From Entomortierella parvispora (lineage: Eukaryota > Mortierellomycota > Mortierellomycetes > Mortierellales > Mortierellaceae): DNA of 64,000 bases. Numbering within the stretch: the first letter of the stretch is position 1; each line of letters starts with the position of its first letter. The notes under the pieces were generated by a model. The model was not told the DNA's origin. It saw only the letters and a program-made list of their open reading frames with translations, and did not search any database. Of the stretch, positions 33,500 to 46,083 are shown one piece after another. The DNA lies in contig OY752144.1 of assembly GCA_963573315.1 (NCBI GenBank), forward strand, positions 1,978,501 through 2,042,500, read 5' to 3'. A program made the translations under genes and the position numbers.

Positions 33500-36400
33500 A
33501 TGGCCACTCCTTCCACCCTCTCCCTCACCCGTCTCACCAGCGACCTGAAAGCCAGGTACAACTAACGAACAGAGGAAGCCGTTCTCTTTGGCTTGTGCAC
33601 CTTCAACCACCATCGACCGCTTGACCACTCACCAGCTGCCCCCCTTCCTTCCTTCGATCCCCCTTTTCTAGTCTTCACAATGACAAGGCGAGAGACACTA
33701 GCGCCGAGGAGCTTAAGGAATACGTAGGAAGAAATGCCATGACTCCCCTCGCCCTTATGAGTAGGACACCAACCAACCAAACTGACCGAAATGTACTCCT
33801 CTTTGCTCTGCAGGTCACACTGACTTCCAGAGAACTTTCTGGACAGGATCTGGCAAAGTTCTACGACGAAATCACAAACGTCCTGCGTGTCCTAGTGCAG
33901 AGTGCCGACAGCGACGACAAACTCTCTGGAGTTCTTATCATAGGTAAACGCGCCTAGAGACAATCGACCGGGAGGGAGCAGATCGCATGTAGCCAACAGG
34001 CAGAGAAAGATTAACTAACGCAGGCCAAAAACTCGCGCGTTGCTCTTTCGACTCTATTGACGAATTGCTGACACTTATCGTTTGTCATATGCCTTTTTTT
34101 TTTGGACCGAATTCAATGCTGGACCTTGTGATCTATAGATAACTTGATTGGAATCGAGGACGATAACACGGCCCTGGACACTCGCTTCGCCAACTTCCTG
34201 CGCCAACTACTGCCTTCGGATGTGCCCACGATGACAGTAGCCGCAAGAGCCCTTGGTATGCTGGCCGCTGGACAATGACTACTGACCCAGGATGGAGACT
34301 GATACCACTTTATTTTTGGGACGGGCGTAAACTCTAGGAAAACTGGCGCAGCAAGGGGGTACATTTACGACCGAGTTTGTCGAGTTCGAAGTCAAGCGAG
34401 CCATCGAACGACTTGCAGGTACGGAACTGTGGATTCTGTTGAGACATTTTTCCACCGGAGAAAGAAAATGAAATTGAAAACAGATGTTCATCGCGACAAT
34501 ACTTGGTCATTTTTGGACAATTGTAGGCGACCGGCAGGAAGCTAGACGACATGCCAGTGTCCTCGTATTGGCAGAACTTGCAAGACATGCTAGTGTCATT
34601 GTCTACTCTTATGTCGGAACAATTCTTGAGCACATCTGGGGAACATTTCGTGAACAGAAGGTATGACTCGATCGAACATGAGTAATATGATCGGCCTCAA
34701 GGACAAAGAGGGCGGCACAGAAATTAAACAGGGCATCAAACTGTTTCATAGCAAATCATTCGCGAGGCAGCGGCCGATGCTCTTAGCGCTCTCTTAGTCC
34801 TCATTACAGATCGCGACTCTGCAGAAAAGGCGAATTGGTATAGCAGGATAGACGAGGAAGCACAAAGAGGCCTCCGGATAGGCTCCGTCGAGAGCATTCA
34901 CGGATCACTCCTGATCATCAAGGAATTGTTGCTTCACGGTGGAATGGTACGTTTTGAGATACCGAGGTTAATTTTTGTCCGCAGTGAATGGGCCATGTTG
35001 AATGAATACACTGACATTGTCGTCCTTTTTTGTTGGTCAAATTCTAATAGTTTATGGATGAAAGATTCATGAATACTTGTCATATTGTGTTGCAACTCAA
35101 GGATCATCGGGATTCACTCGTGCGAAGGACAATTATCAACCTTATTCCCGAACTTGCAGCCTACAACCCCACGGCATTCATCAACTTTTACCTCCGCAGA
35201 TCCATGCTGTACCTCATCAGTCAGCTTCAGATGGATAAGGAACGCAAACCTGTCAACGAAACGGATCGAGCCATGGCGTTCTTGGCCATTGGAAAGATTG
35301 CCTTGGTAGCGCAACATGACCTGGACCCATTCTTGAACGATATCATGCAGTGTATCAAGGATGGTTTGAGGGCTAAGAGGTATAGCGCTTGTAGTACGAT
35401 AGATGACTTCCCAAAGGTTGACTGTACCTTTAACAGGATCCCATCCATACCTTTCCTGTAGCAAAAACCGCGCTTTGGCAGACATCCCGATCTTTATCTG
35501 CATCAGCATGTTGGCAAAGGCTGTTGGGCCCACCCTCTCGCCTCACATGTCGGAACTATTGGACCTAATGCTCATGACAGGGTTGAGCGAGGAGATGTGC
35601 CAATCTCTTGCTGTACTGTCTGTTCAGATTCCAGACCTTCTGCCCGGTGTTCAAGGTAATAATGGGCTCCCGTTTGACATGTTGACTGTGGATATACACA
35701 TATGGCTAACTTTCCATATCGAAATCTCTTTCTTAGAGCGACTCCTCAACATCATTTCAATTATTCTGAGCGGCCAACTCTACAGAGAACCGGGAGCTCC
35801 GCCACCTAAAAAGATGCCCACACCGATTCTTGGTGATCGGGACACTGATACTCTGATTCTGGCTCTGAGAACTCTAGGATCCTTCAACTTCAATGGGCAT
35901 GTCCTGAATGAGTTTGTACGGGACACTTGCATCGTCTATCTGGATCATAACAAGTCGAGCGTACGACGCGCAGCCGCCCTTACATGCTGCAGACTCTTTG
36001 CCAGGGATCCTATCGTCTTCCAGACGAGCACCCATGCGGTTCAGGTGGTGGGAGAAGTCTTGGAACGACTTTTACTGGTCGTCACAGCAGATCCGGACCC
36101 AACCATTCGACAAGCCATTCTGACCTCACTGGATGAGAGATTTGACAGACACTTGGCCAAGGCTGAGCATGTACGATCTTTGTTTTTCGCCTTGAACGAT
36201 GAGACTTTTGTGATTCGCGAGATGGCCATCTCGATCATTGGCAGGATCACGGCGCACAACCCGGCCTATGTGATCCCTTCTCTGCGAAAACTCCTCATCC
36301 AGCTCTTGACCGAGATTGAATACTCTGGGATGGGAAGAAACAAGGAAGAAAGTGCCAGGCTCTTGACTCTCTTGATCGTCGCTTCTCAGTCGATGATCAA

Positions 36401-39400
36401 GCCTTACATTGACAGGATCTTCAAGGTTCTTTTGCCGAATATCAAGGACAGCAGTCCTGGAGTGGTCTCAAGTGTTCTCCAGGCCTTTGGAGAACTAGCG
36501 CAGGTGGGCGGGGAGGCCATGCTGCCATATATGGACCAACTGATGCCCAACTTCATCGAGATTCTGCAGGACCAGAGTTCTCCTATGAAACGAAGCGCGG
36601 CTCTGACGGCTCTTGGGCGGTTGGCCAGCAATACGGGATATGTCGTTGACCCCTATCTCAAATACCCTATCCTGCTGGATATCTTGGTCTTTATTCTAAA
36701 GTCAGAGCAATCGGTTCGAATCCGACAGGAGACTATGAAACTTGTGGGAGTCCTCGGTGCCCTTGATCCCTATCGCCACAAGGTATCATCCTTTGACTGG
36801 AAATTATTCCTGGCTATGTTCTTTTTCTGAAAATGATGCACTGACTAGGAAATTTGTCCATCTTCATAGCAAATGGTGATTGAATCGGGCGACCCCAACC
36901 AAAGCGACAAATCCGATAATACGGACGTGACTCTGCTGATGAATGGAGTGGATCCATCATCGGATGAGTACTATCCAACCGTGGTCATCACTGCCTTGCT
37001 GAAAATTCTGAAGGATCCATCCCTCAGTCAACAGTATCAGCCTGCGACCCAAGCTATTTTAAACATCTTCCAAGCCCTCAGACTGAAGATGATCCCATTC
37101 CTCCCTCAGGTAAACATCTTTCCTTGCTTTAGTGTATTTCAAGAAATGTTTGGCATCTCAATGTCATGTAGTTAACCTGCTGGAACATCCTGTTTTTTTT
37201 TTTTTTGATAGATTATGCCTGTGTTCGTGAATATCATGCAATCCGGAACACTGTTGAATCTGGACTTCTACTTTGAGAACATGGGCTTTTTGGTGGCGAT
37301 TGTGAAACAGCACATTCGGCCCTATATACCCGAGCTCCTCCAGCTGGTGCAGGATAACTGGAGTCATACCCGAGTGCAGGAACGTATCATTGGACTGATC
37401 GAGAGTATTGCACTCTGTTTGGATGGAGAGTACAAATCCTACATGCCCAAATTTCTTCGCTCCATGATGGCGATCCTGGAAGCGGACTTGTCAGGGGAAA
37501 GACAACAAGAGCGGCAGCAACAACAACATCACGGCAATGCCTCGTTCAGGGTCTTGCAAGCGCTTGTGAAGTTGGGCACCGATATTGAAGAGTATATGCA
37601 CATGATCATTCCATTACTGGTCAAGACCTTTGAGCGACCCGAGGCACCTTTGAATTTGCGTCGGGCAGCTATCAGTACAATCGGGGCTCTGTCGAGAAAA
37701 GTTGATTTGTCGGACCATGCTTCTAGGATCACACATGCGCTGTCTAGAATCCTAGCGTTACCCATCCCAGAATTGAGAACCAAGACGATGGATGTGCTGT
37801 GCCTGATGGTCATTCAACTCGGTCAAAACTATTTGAACTTTGCGCCGCTTGTTCGAAAGGTAACTATCTGTCATAACAGATATGTATTTTTTTGTATGGT
37901 CTGATTCAGGGCCCTAACTGAACCATGTTTTTATTATGTTAGGTGTTGACACGAGAGAATATTGTTCACAAGAACTATGAATTGGTGATGGCAAAACTGA
38001 TGAACAAGGAACCCCTTCCTTCCCCCTCCGAGTTGACTGGAACGGGCGATGATCGTTATGTGCTCACGACCGATGTTCCCCAAGCCGAATCCGACAATCG
38101 AAAGCTGCCCTTCAACCCGGTGTCCCTTCGAAGGGCCTGGAATACCCAGTCCCGGTCTACAGAAGATGACTGGATGGATTGGATCAGACGACTCCGTCTC
38201 GAGCTACTAAAAGGAACGCCCTCGCACTCATTGAGAGCCTGTGCTGAACTGGCAAATTCATTCCTACCTTTGGCGAGGGAACTCTTTAATGCTGCCTTTA
38301 TGTCCTGCTGGACCTCGCTTACTGAGCAGTTCCAGGTATATACGAGGACGACGGTGAAGGAGGACCGTTATTTAATTATGTCTACGTTGGTACTCACCCT
38401 GTTTTTTTTTTTCGATATCTTGCTCTTGCGCGACCTATAGTCTGAATTTGCAGAGGCCTTGAGGACAGCGGTTGTGGCACCCAACATATCGCCAGAAATC
38501 ATTCAAACTATCCTGAACGTAGCCGAGTATATGGAGCACGACGAAAAACCACTGCCGATTGAAATCAGGACATTGGGCAAATACGCCATGACCTGCCACG
38601 CTTACGCGAAAGCGCTTCACTACAAGGAGCTCGAGTTTATGAAGGATCGTTCCAAGGAAGCGATTGAATCCTTGATCGTGATCAATGACGACCTTCAGCA
38701 ACCAGATGCGGCAGCTGGTATTTTGACGTATGCTCAGAGTCATCACACGATTGAACTCAAGGAGTATTGGTATGAACGACTTCAAAGGTGGGGGGATGCC
38801 TTGGCAGCCTATGAGCGGAAACAACTGGAACAACCACAGGATCTTTGGTTGACAGTGGGACGGATGCGATGTCTTCATGCTCTGGGAGAATGGGGGGCCC
38901 TTTCGACCTTGGCCCAGGAGAAATGGAATCATGCTCCGGCGAACATCAGGAGTAAGATGGCGTCCTATGTGGCCGCAGCTGCTTGGGGTCTGGGTCAATG
39001 GGACCTGCTAAGTGAATACGTCTCGGTGATGAAAGACAATACCTCGAACAAGGCCTTTTTCCGTGCCATCCTTTACCTGCGACGCGGACAATTCGAGCAG
39101 GCTGAGGAATGTATCGAGCAAACTCGGAGTTCCTTGGATACAGAGATGACTGCGTTGGTGAGCGAGAGCTATAGTCGAGCATACGAGACCGTGGTCCGTG
39201 TTCAAATGATGGCAGAGCTGGAAGAAGTCATTGCTTACAAGAAATATGCTCAGCAACCGGAGCGACAAGGCACTATTCGACGTACCTGGACGAAACGCCT
39301 CTTGGGATGTGAACGGAACGTGGAGATTTGGCAAAAGACCATCAAGGTCCACGCGCTGGCGCTGACACCGGCCGAAGATATGGTGGTCCGAATCAAGTTT

Positions 39401-42400
39401 ATGAACCTCTGCCGAAAGTCGGGTCGGTTACGGCTGGCGGAGCAAGCCATGGTTGCGTTGATTGGACCGGAAACGGTGGAGATGAAGTTCCCGGACCTGG
39501 TGCGAGTAACGCCCCCTCAGGTGGTGTATGCCAAACTCAAGTATATGTGGGCGACAGGCGTGCGAGCCCAAACACTGAGCTGTCTTCATGAATTCACGGA
39601 TCGACTAGCGACTGATTTGAGGAACGGTGCTGCCCTTTCACCAGGGAAGGCTGCCACGTTGACGGGGCTTCATAAGGGCGGAGGTACGGAAGACGACTTT
39701 GCTCGACTGTTGGCTCGCTGTTATCTTAAACAAGGAGAGTGGCAGTTTGCCATTCAAGATGAATGGACACCGGTAAGTACTATGTGCTATTCTATGTTGT
39801 TGTTTTTTTTTTTTTTTTTGGTTCCCACTTTGAATGGGGGAGGTGATGGATATTCTCAAACTTGACGAAAATATGATTTTTTTTTTGTAGGACTCTGTCG
39901 AAAGTATTCTGACGCACTATCAATATGCAACCCGACTGGACAAGAATTGGTACAAGGCCTGGCATACATGGGCCCTTGCCAACTTTGAGGTGATTTCGTT
40001 CTATGAACAGAACGCGTCCGCAGGAACTGCGGAGCTGGTTCTGAAACATGTCTTCCCCTCGATTGAAGGGTTCTTCCGATCCATTGCACTCTCTGCTGGG
40101 AACTCACTTCAGGATACGCTTCGACTGCTGACGCTCTGGTTCAAGTTTGGCCATCGGGCTGATGTCAGTGCGACACTCAGTCAAGGATTCCCAACGGTAT
40201 CGATCGATACCTGGCTTCAAGTGATTCCTCAGTTGATTGCGAGGATCCACGCGCCGAGTCAGAATGTGCATCGATTGATCCACAAGTTGTTGTCGGATGT
40301 TGGACAGGCCCACCCTCAGGCCTTGGTGTACTCTCTCGCTGTGGCCTCGAAATCACCAAGTGTGTTCCGAAAGAATGCGGCGGTGGCGATTATTGAGAGC
40401 ATGATGGTGCACAGTCTTGTTTTAGTCAATCAGGCGCTGCTGGTCAGCAGTGAGCTGGTCCGGGTGGCGATTCTTTGGCATGAGATGTGGGAGGCGGGAC
40501 TACAGGATGTGTATAACCACAACGCTCAAGGCAATAGGAATATCGAAACCATGTTTGCCATTTTGGACCCGCTGCATCGAATGATTATGAAGGTATTACT
40601 TTTACTCTTGTTTTCCCGGTAGATGTAGAAGGCGGCTCCGAGTTTCTAATCGCATCGATTTTCCATTGTATTCTTTTTTTCAATAGCGCCCTGAGACAAT
40701 GAGCGAAGTTGTTTTTGTCAAGACATTCGGACGGGAATTGAAGGAGGCCTTTGATTGCTGTACCCGTTATCGACAAACACGCGATGGCAATGAACTCAAC
40801 AGTGCCTGGAGCATTTACATGCATGTCTTTGAAAAGATTGGAAAGATTCCAGCGCTTGAGACCTTGGACTTGCCCTATGTCTCGCCTCAGCTCCAAGGCG
40901 CTCGGGATCTGGATCTGGCCATCCCCGGAACGTACAAGAGTGGTGAACCGATTATCAGGATTACATCCTTTGTTCCGACCATGTCAATATTGTCCTCGAA
41001 GCAACATCCGCGTCATCTGAGTATCATGGGTAGCGACGGTCGGGAGCATGAGTTCCTGTTGAAGGGTCATGAGGATCTACGACAGGACGAAAGGGTGATG
41101 CAGCTGTTTGGATTGGTGAACACGCTGTTAGCAGCCGATGCCGAGACGTTTAAGCGCCATTTGTCGATTCAACAGTATTCCGTCACTCCCTTGTCCCCCA
41201 ACTCGGGGTTGATTGGATGGGTCAAAGACACGGATACGCTTCATAACCTGATCAGGGGCTACCGTGACAGTCGTGGTCTTTCCTTGAAGACGGAGCACCA
41301 GCTCTTGACCCAAATGGCGCCTCCTCCAGCCGACCGGGGCTTTGATCGATTGACTGTGATGCAAAAGGTCGAGATCTTTGAACACATGTTGAGCAAGACT
41401 TCGGGCGAGGACCTTTACAAGATCCTTTGGCTAAAATCGAGGAATTCCGAGGTTTGGCTAGAGCGGAGGACGACCTATACTCGGTCCTTGGCGGTGATGT
41501 CGATGGTGGGCCATATCTTGGGCTTGGGCGATCGTCACCCTTCCAACATTATGATGGATCGCAACACGGGAAGGATTGTCCATATTGATTTTGGGGACTG
41601 CTTTGAGGTGGCGATGCATCGAGCGCAGTTCCCCGAACGGATTCCGTTCCGACTGACACGAATGCTGGTCCTGGCGATGGAAGTTAGCGGGTACGAGGGA
41701 TCTTTCCGGAAGACGAGCGAATCGGTGATGAGGGTGTTGAGGGAAAACAAGGAGTCTGTGATGGCTGTCCTGGAAGCCTTTGTCCATGATCCCTTGATCA
41801 ATTGGAGGATCCTGCACACCAGTCCTCAACAGCCTCAACCACCAACACAGCAGGCGACAGGTGCCACCAAAACGACTGAAGTTGATGCCGGTGCCGGTGG
41901 CGCTGCAGGAGGTCGAAAGGCGGTTGGAGCGGCTGCTGCAAAGGCGGCACCCCATGTTGAGCAGGAAGAATTGAGTCTGGCTCGGAGCCTGAGGCGACCT
42001 GTGTTGCCTAGTGAACAAGAATTGATCGAGAAGGGAAAGAATCAGAAATTGAAAAAAGCGGCGTCTTCAAATGTGGTGGCGGCGGCGGCGGCGGCTACCA
42101 CGAAGACTGCAGCAGGAACGAAAAATAATTTGGCGGTCCCTGTCCCTGTCAATGGTCATCACTCGAGTGGAACGGATTCCTGGGAGGGACTCTCGTCCTC
42201 GGATAGTCAACAGAACCCGGCCGAGCCTTTGAACCAGAGGGCGATCACGGTGTTGAATAGAGTGACCAACAAATTGACAGGACGTGATTTCAACCCGGAC
42301 AAGAGTCTGGATGTGCAATCTCAGGTTGAGAAGCTGATTCAGCAGGCGACTTCAGTCGAGAACCTCTGCCAGTGTTGGATAGGATACTGTGCATTCTGGT

Positions 42401-42402
42401 GA
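33500..42402 (+). CDS. TOR: Target of rapamycin (TOR) PI3K-like protein kinase
   Basis: Central growth kinase of the TORC1/TORC2 complexes. Sixteen exons: 33500-33555, 33672-33723, 33814-33943, 34139-34255, 34338-34418, 34527-34660, 34752-34946, 35051-35379, 35462-35655, 35737-36782, 36870-37109, 37212-37859, 37943-38335, 38441-39772, 39891-40592, 40687-42402. All junctions keep frame, giving 2454 residues, normal for TOR. HEAT repeats fill the N-terminal half and the FAT domain spans roughly 1200-1800. FRB follows (about 1840-1935), then the kinase domain with the catalytic loop GDRHPSN and metal motif HIDFGD, and the C-terminal FATC (last 33 residues). Between kinase and FATC is an Ala/Gln/Thr-rich linker of about 160 residues, longer than in human mTOR. 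FRB differs at expected rapamycin contacts: Y1857 for the conserved Ser, N1921, S1925 and M1928, while W1924 and F1931 are kept. Confidence 0.96.
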
Positions 42403-43701
42403 AAAGAACATCACAGAAAACAACCAAGGACAAAAGACAGAAAGCTCTTTCTCCATCTCCTTCTTTCTTTCTTTTTGTCCCCATGTATAATACTATATAA
42501 TAATAAAAAAAAATCTCAAGAATGGATTGCGCCATCCAGGCAAATATATTTCATTTGCTGCTCAAAGACTCTTACTCATCCACCTTGCCCTCCCTCTTCT
42601 TCTTCACCGACGCCATCACCGGGGTCAGATTGGGCTCGCGAAAGGGCGGATGACGAGAATTGACCTTTTTTCAGTGGTGTTCCGAAAAAATGAGGGCTCA
42701 CAGGGGGAGAAGAAAAAATCTTGTGCAACGCCCTTGAGGCGGAAGTAAATTGAAGGGCGGGTGGGAAAAAAAGGACGCGTCGCGAGCCTCTCCTGTCTCT
42801 CTCCAGGAGGAGGAGATGGGGGAGGAGGCGAGGCGTAACCGAGAACCCGACTCTTTCCTCCCGTCCTCCTTCCCACTTCTTTACTGTACCTGTCTCCGGG
42901 TCAGTTGGGAGCATGCACTTGCTTATTTCATGGACAATTGCATTGAGAACGGGTGCACCATGTAATCCAAACGTCTGCAACATGGTGAGCTCGTGCTATT
43001 ACGCCTCCCTACTCCTCTCGTCTCTTCTATTTCTCTCTCTTCGCCCTCCTTTCTCTCCATCTTTTGCTCCCTCCTTCTCTCCCTATCTATCTCTTTTTTT
43101 TTTCTTTCTTTCTTTCTTTCTTTCTTTCTCTCTATCCTCCTGCGCATCTTCACACTCGATTTCTATCCCTCTCTATTGCGAGTTCTTCTCCGAACGCGCA
43201 GAGAGGAGGAAAGGATTCCCCAAAAAAGAAAAACCTTAAAAAGAAGTGCTGGGTCGTGTGCACAAAAAAGACGAGTTGGGCGCTAATGCACATTTTGTAC
43301 AAAAAAATGAATGTGTCAGGCAACCCAAAAAAAAATAAAAAAAAATAAAATAAAGGACCGTTGAGCCGTAAATCAGGGCAAAAGGCAAAACGCTACATTC
43401 CTCACTCTCTTGCCGCACACACAGATTGCACTAAACACAAACACACGACATTCATAAAGATAAAAGATTTTCACAAAAACACTTGTGTTCTCCCGTAGTT
43501 CTCCCCCATTGTCGTTTCGTTTGTATAAAAGTTGTAAGAGTGTACAGCTACTTTCTCTTTTTCCATTTATATGACAAGATAGTTATATGGTAAAATTAAG
43601 ATAATGAGGAGGAGGGGGGGGGGGGGGGGGGGGAAAGGCTAGATTAGGGGGATGTATAGAGCCTCAGAGAGTGAGAGAAAAGGAACCTTTAAAAACGTCT
43701 T
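42403..43701. other. TOR 3' flank and gene-poor spacer
   Basis: 1.3 kb between the TOR stop and the first small secreted-protein gene. It contains a CTTT microsatellite near 43095-43130, A-rich blocks at 43325-43355 and an uninterrupted run of 20 G at 43614-43633. Open frames here are low complexity; no gene called. Confidence 0.5.
43614..43633. repeat. G20 homopolymer
   Basis: Twenty consecutive G just downstream of the stop (minus strand) of the small secreted-protein gene at 43702. On the transcript strand this is a C20 run; the plus strand could form a quadruplex. Confidence 0.85.
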
Positions 43702-44013
43702 TTAAAGTCCAAGGGCAACAGCAAGACCGAGACCGGCAAAGGCAACGACAGAGTTGGCAGCGGTCTGGGCGGCACCGCTGGTGGGCTTGGGGGCAGCGGG
43801 AGAAGAGCCGGAGGCAGCGGGGGCAGAGCCAGAGGCAGCGGGGGCAGAGCCGGAGGGAGCGGGGGCAGAGCCGGAGGCAGCGGGGGCAGAGGCAGTGGGC
43901 TTGCTGGAGGCGGTGGCAACGGTGGTGGCCTTGCCGGAAGCGCTGGTGGGGTCAGCGGCCATGATGGTGGCAGCGAAGGCGAGGGCAGCAATGACAACGG
44001 CGGAGAACTTCAT
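43702..44013 (-). CDS. Small secreted Ala/Ser/Pro repeat protein, copy 1
   Basis: 103-residue intronless protein of unknown function. Residues 1-19 are a clear signal peptide (MKFSAVVIAALAFAATIMAA). The middle is built of ASGSAPA-type octad-like repeats rich in Ala, Ser and Pro, likely O-glycosylated. The end (SVVAFAGLGLAVALGL) is hydrophobic and preceded by small residues (SGAAQTAAN), which fits a GPI-anchor signal or a short membrane tail. A TATA box lies about 110 bases upstream. Its paralogue starts 1.97 kb away on the same strand. Cell-wall or surface role is an inference from these features. Confidence 0.85.
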   Translation of the reverse strand: MKFSAVVIAALAFAATIMAADPTSASGKATTVATASSKPTASAPAASGSAPAPSGSAPAASGSAPAASGSSPAAPKPTSGAAQTAANSVVAFAGLGLAVALGL

Positions 44014-45659
44014 GGTTGGATATATGTGGGTGTGTGGGAGGGGGTTGGGTTTGGGAAGGAGAGTGAGTAATGGATGAAGAAAAAGAAAAAGAGAAGCAGA
44101 GGGGAGGATCGAGGCGAGGGTTTATATAGGTAGAGGACAGAGAAGGACCCCAGCAAGGATGAATGACAGAATACGTGTCAATGATGGTGTGAAGGACGCG
44201 TTTCTTTTTTGGAGCCAGAGAAAGCAGAGAAGCGTCCAACAGGTCGAATTGGTTCTGTCTGTTGCATGTGGTACAAGTGTCTTCGAGGCACAGAAAGAGG
44301 GCGTGCTTAACGGCCGTCCATTCCAAACAGCAATGCGCGGTTTTTTAGAATGTCGTGGTGGCACGCACTTCTGTAGTTCATCAAAAAATAGATTCTTTTG
44401 GGATGTGGACCAAGAGGAAAGGGGATCGAGTTGAATTGGGCTGTTGGGATTCTAAATGAGGGCGCGGGGTCCATGGAAGTGGGACCGAAGCCAAGAGGCG
44501 CACAAAAAAACAATAATAAAAAAAAGGCGAAAAAGATCAAGAAAAGTGAGCAGCTCCCTTGGCCCTGCGTTCGGCGCAGGCGACAGAACCCGAGGGCGAA
44601 GAATAATCAAATGGAAATGGAACGGGACGTCGTCGAGACTGCGTCCCCACGCCCTTTGCCTTGCATCTTGCACCTGCTTCGCTTGAGATACGCGGGGACC
44701 TTATCCTACACTGTAGACTAGAAAGAGTTGGTCGAAAAGAGGTCTGGGGGCGTCGAATTTTGACGCAGGGCCTATCAAGAGGCAAAGGGTTGACAACATG
44801 GCCCAGCCAGCTCTGTGCTTGCTGTTCTTCGCCTTACTCTCATACCAATGGCGCTCGCTGTCGTTGACATTAGCCGCAACTGGAGGAGAGAGGTTACAGG
44901 CCCAAGGTTGACAACGTACATCTTTATCTGGAACTGGGGTTGACCTCTCGGTGAGGATGACCGCCCTCCACCGGTCAATGACAGACAACATTATTACCGG
45001 GGATGAAGACTCGTGTGAGATAAAATGAACGGTATTTTGAATGAACGATATTTCGGCGTCCCACACAGACACTGACGACCAAAGCGTCCAATAGTGATGG
45101 AGAGGAAATCACAGCGTGGAAAAGACGAGGGACGATGGTGCCCCAGGCCAATCAAGCATCGAGGCTCTGTCATTCACACTCACACTACCACTTTTGTCCA
45201 GATTGTGGAACAACCGAGGCACGCCGTCCAAAAAGGAAGGAACATCACAAGAGTCGAGAACTGGTCCTGCTCTCAACCGAAAAAACACGACAGAAACACG
45301 ACACGACACGACACGACATTTCACAATTTTTCCTTCAGACAAAAAAAAATGGTATTTTTTTTCTTTTTGGAGAGCCACCATTCAAGTGCTAGATGGAAGA
45401 GAGGATCACATTCTTCTTCTCGAGCAAGAGAATGTTGGAAGGCAAGAAGGTGTTAAAAGATTACTCTTTATAAGAGGAGAGTAGTATGTGTGATATTAAG
45501 AGTGCTATAAAGGGTACTGAAATAGTCTACTAGATCGGCCTGCCTTCATTAGTATCCTCTCCTACATGCACCTCATCTCTATCAAAGAGTTTTAAGGAGA
45601 GGCAGGTTCGGATGGAGACGACAGGCAAAGTCAATGAGATCCCTAAATTCTTGGATGGC
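44014..45659. other. Spacer between the two small secreted-protein genes
   Basis: 1.65 kb with the copy 1 promoter and the copy 2 3' flank. A short CACGA repeat lies at about 45296-45315. No third copy and no other gene seen. Confidence 0.5.
44121..44128 (-). promoter_or_regulatory. TATA box of small secreted-protein gene 1
   Basis: TATATAAA on the minus strand, 108 bases upstream of the ATG at 44013. Confidence 0.6.
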
Positions 45660-45986
45660 TTAGATACCGAGGGCAACGGCAAGACCGAGACCGGCAAAGG
45701 CAACGATAGAGTTGGCAGCGGTCTGGGCGGCACCGCTGGTGGGCTTGGGGGCAGCGGGGGAAGAACCGGAGGCAGCGGGGGCAGAGCCGGAGGGAGCGGG
45801 GGCAGAGCCGGTGGCAGCAGGGGCAGAGCCGGTGGCAGCAGGAGCAGAGCCGGTGGCAGCAGGGGCGGTACTAGAGGCAGCAGGGGCAGAGCCAGTGGCG
45901 GAGGCAGCGGGGGCGGAGGCGGACTCAGCGGCCATGACGGTGGCAGCGAAGGCGAGGGTGGCAACGAGAATGGTGGTGAACTTCAT
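45660..45986 (-). CDS. Small secreted Ala/Ser/Pro repeat protein, copy 2
   Basis: 108-residue intronless paralogue of the gene at 43702. It has the same plan: signal peptide (MKFTTILVATLAFAATVMAA), central ATGSAPA/ASGSAPA repeats, and the C-terminal SGAAQTAANS plus a hydrophobic tail ending AVALGI. The C-terminal third is nearly identical to copy 1 in both protein and DNA, while the repeat region differs in unit type and number. Function unknown. Confidence 0.85.
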   Translation of the reverse strand: MKFTTILVATLAFAATVMAAESASAPAASATGSAPAASSTAPAATGSAPAATGSAPAATGSAPAPSGSAPAASGSSPAAPKPTSGAAQTAANSIVAFAGLGLAVALGI

Positions 45987-46076
45987 GGTGAAAGTGAGTG
46001 GAGTTGTTGTGGGGGAAGAAAGTGAGGAGATGTGTTGGATGAAGAGAAAGACTGAAAACTTGGGGGAAACGAGAGT

Positions 46077-46083
46077 CTTTATA
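46077..46083 (-). promoter_or_regulatory. TATA box of small secreted-protein gene 2
   Basis: TATAAAG on the minus strand, 91 bases upstream of the ATG at 45986, a placement like that in copy 1. Confidence 0.6.

Noticed and set aside
36710-36730. GGTTCGAATCC sequence resembling a tRNA B box
   Set aside because: It lies inside a well-supported TOR exon (encoding SVRIR). There is no A box or cloverleaf upstream.
43671-44077. Several open frames on both strands over the small secreted-protein genes
   Set aside because: GCN-rich repeats leave most frames open. Only the minus frame gives a signal peptide and a hydrophobic tail, in both copies.
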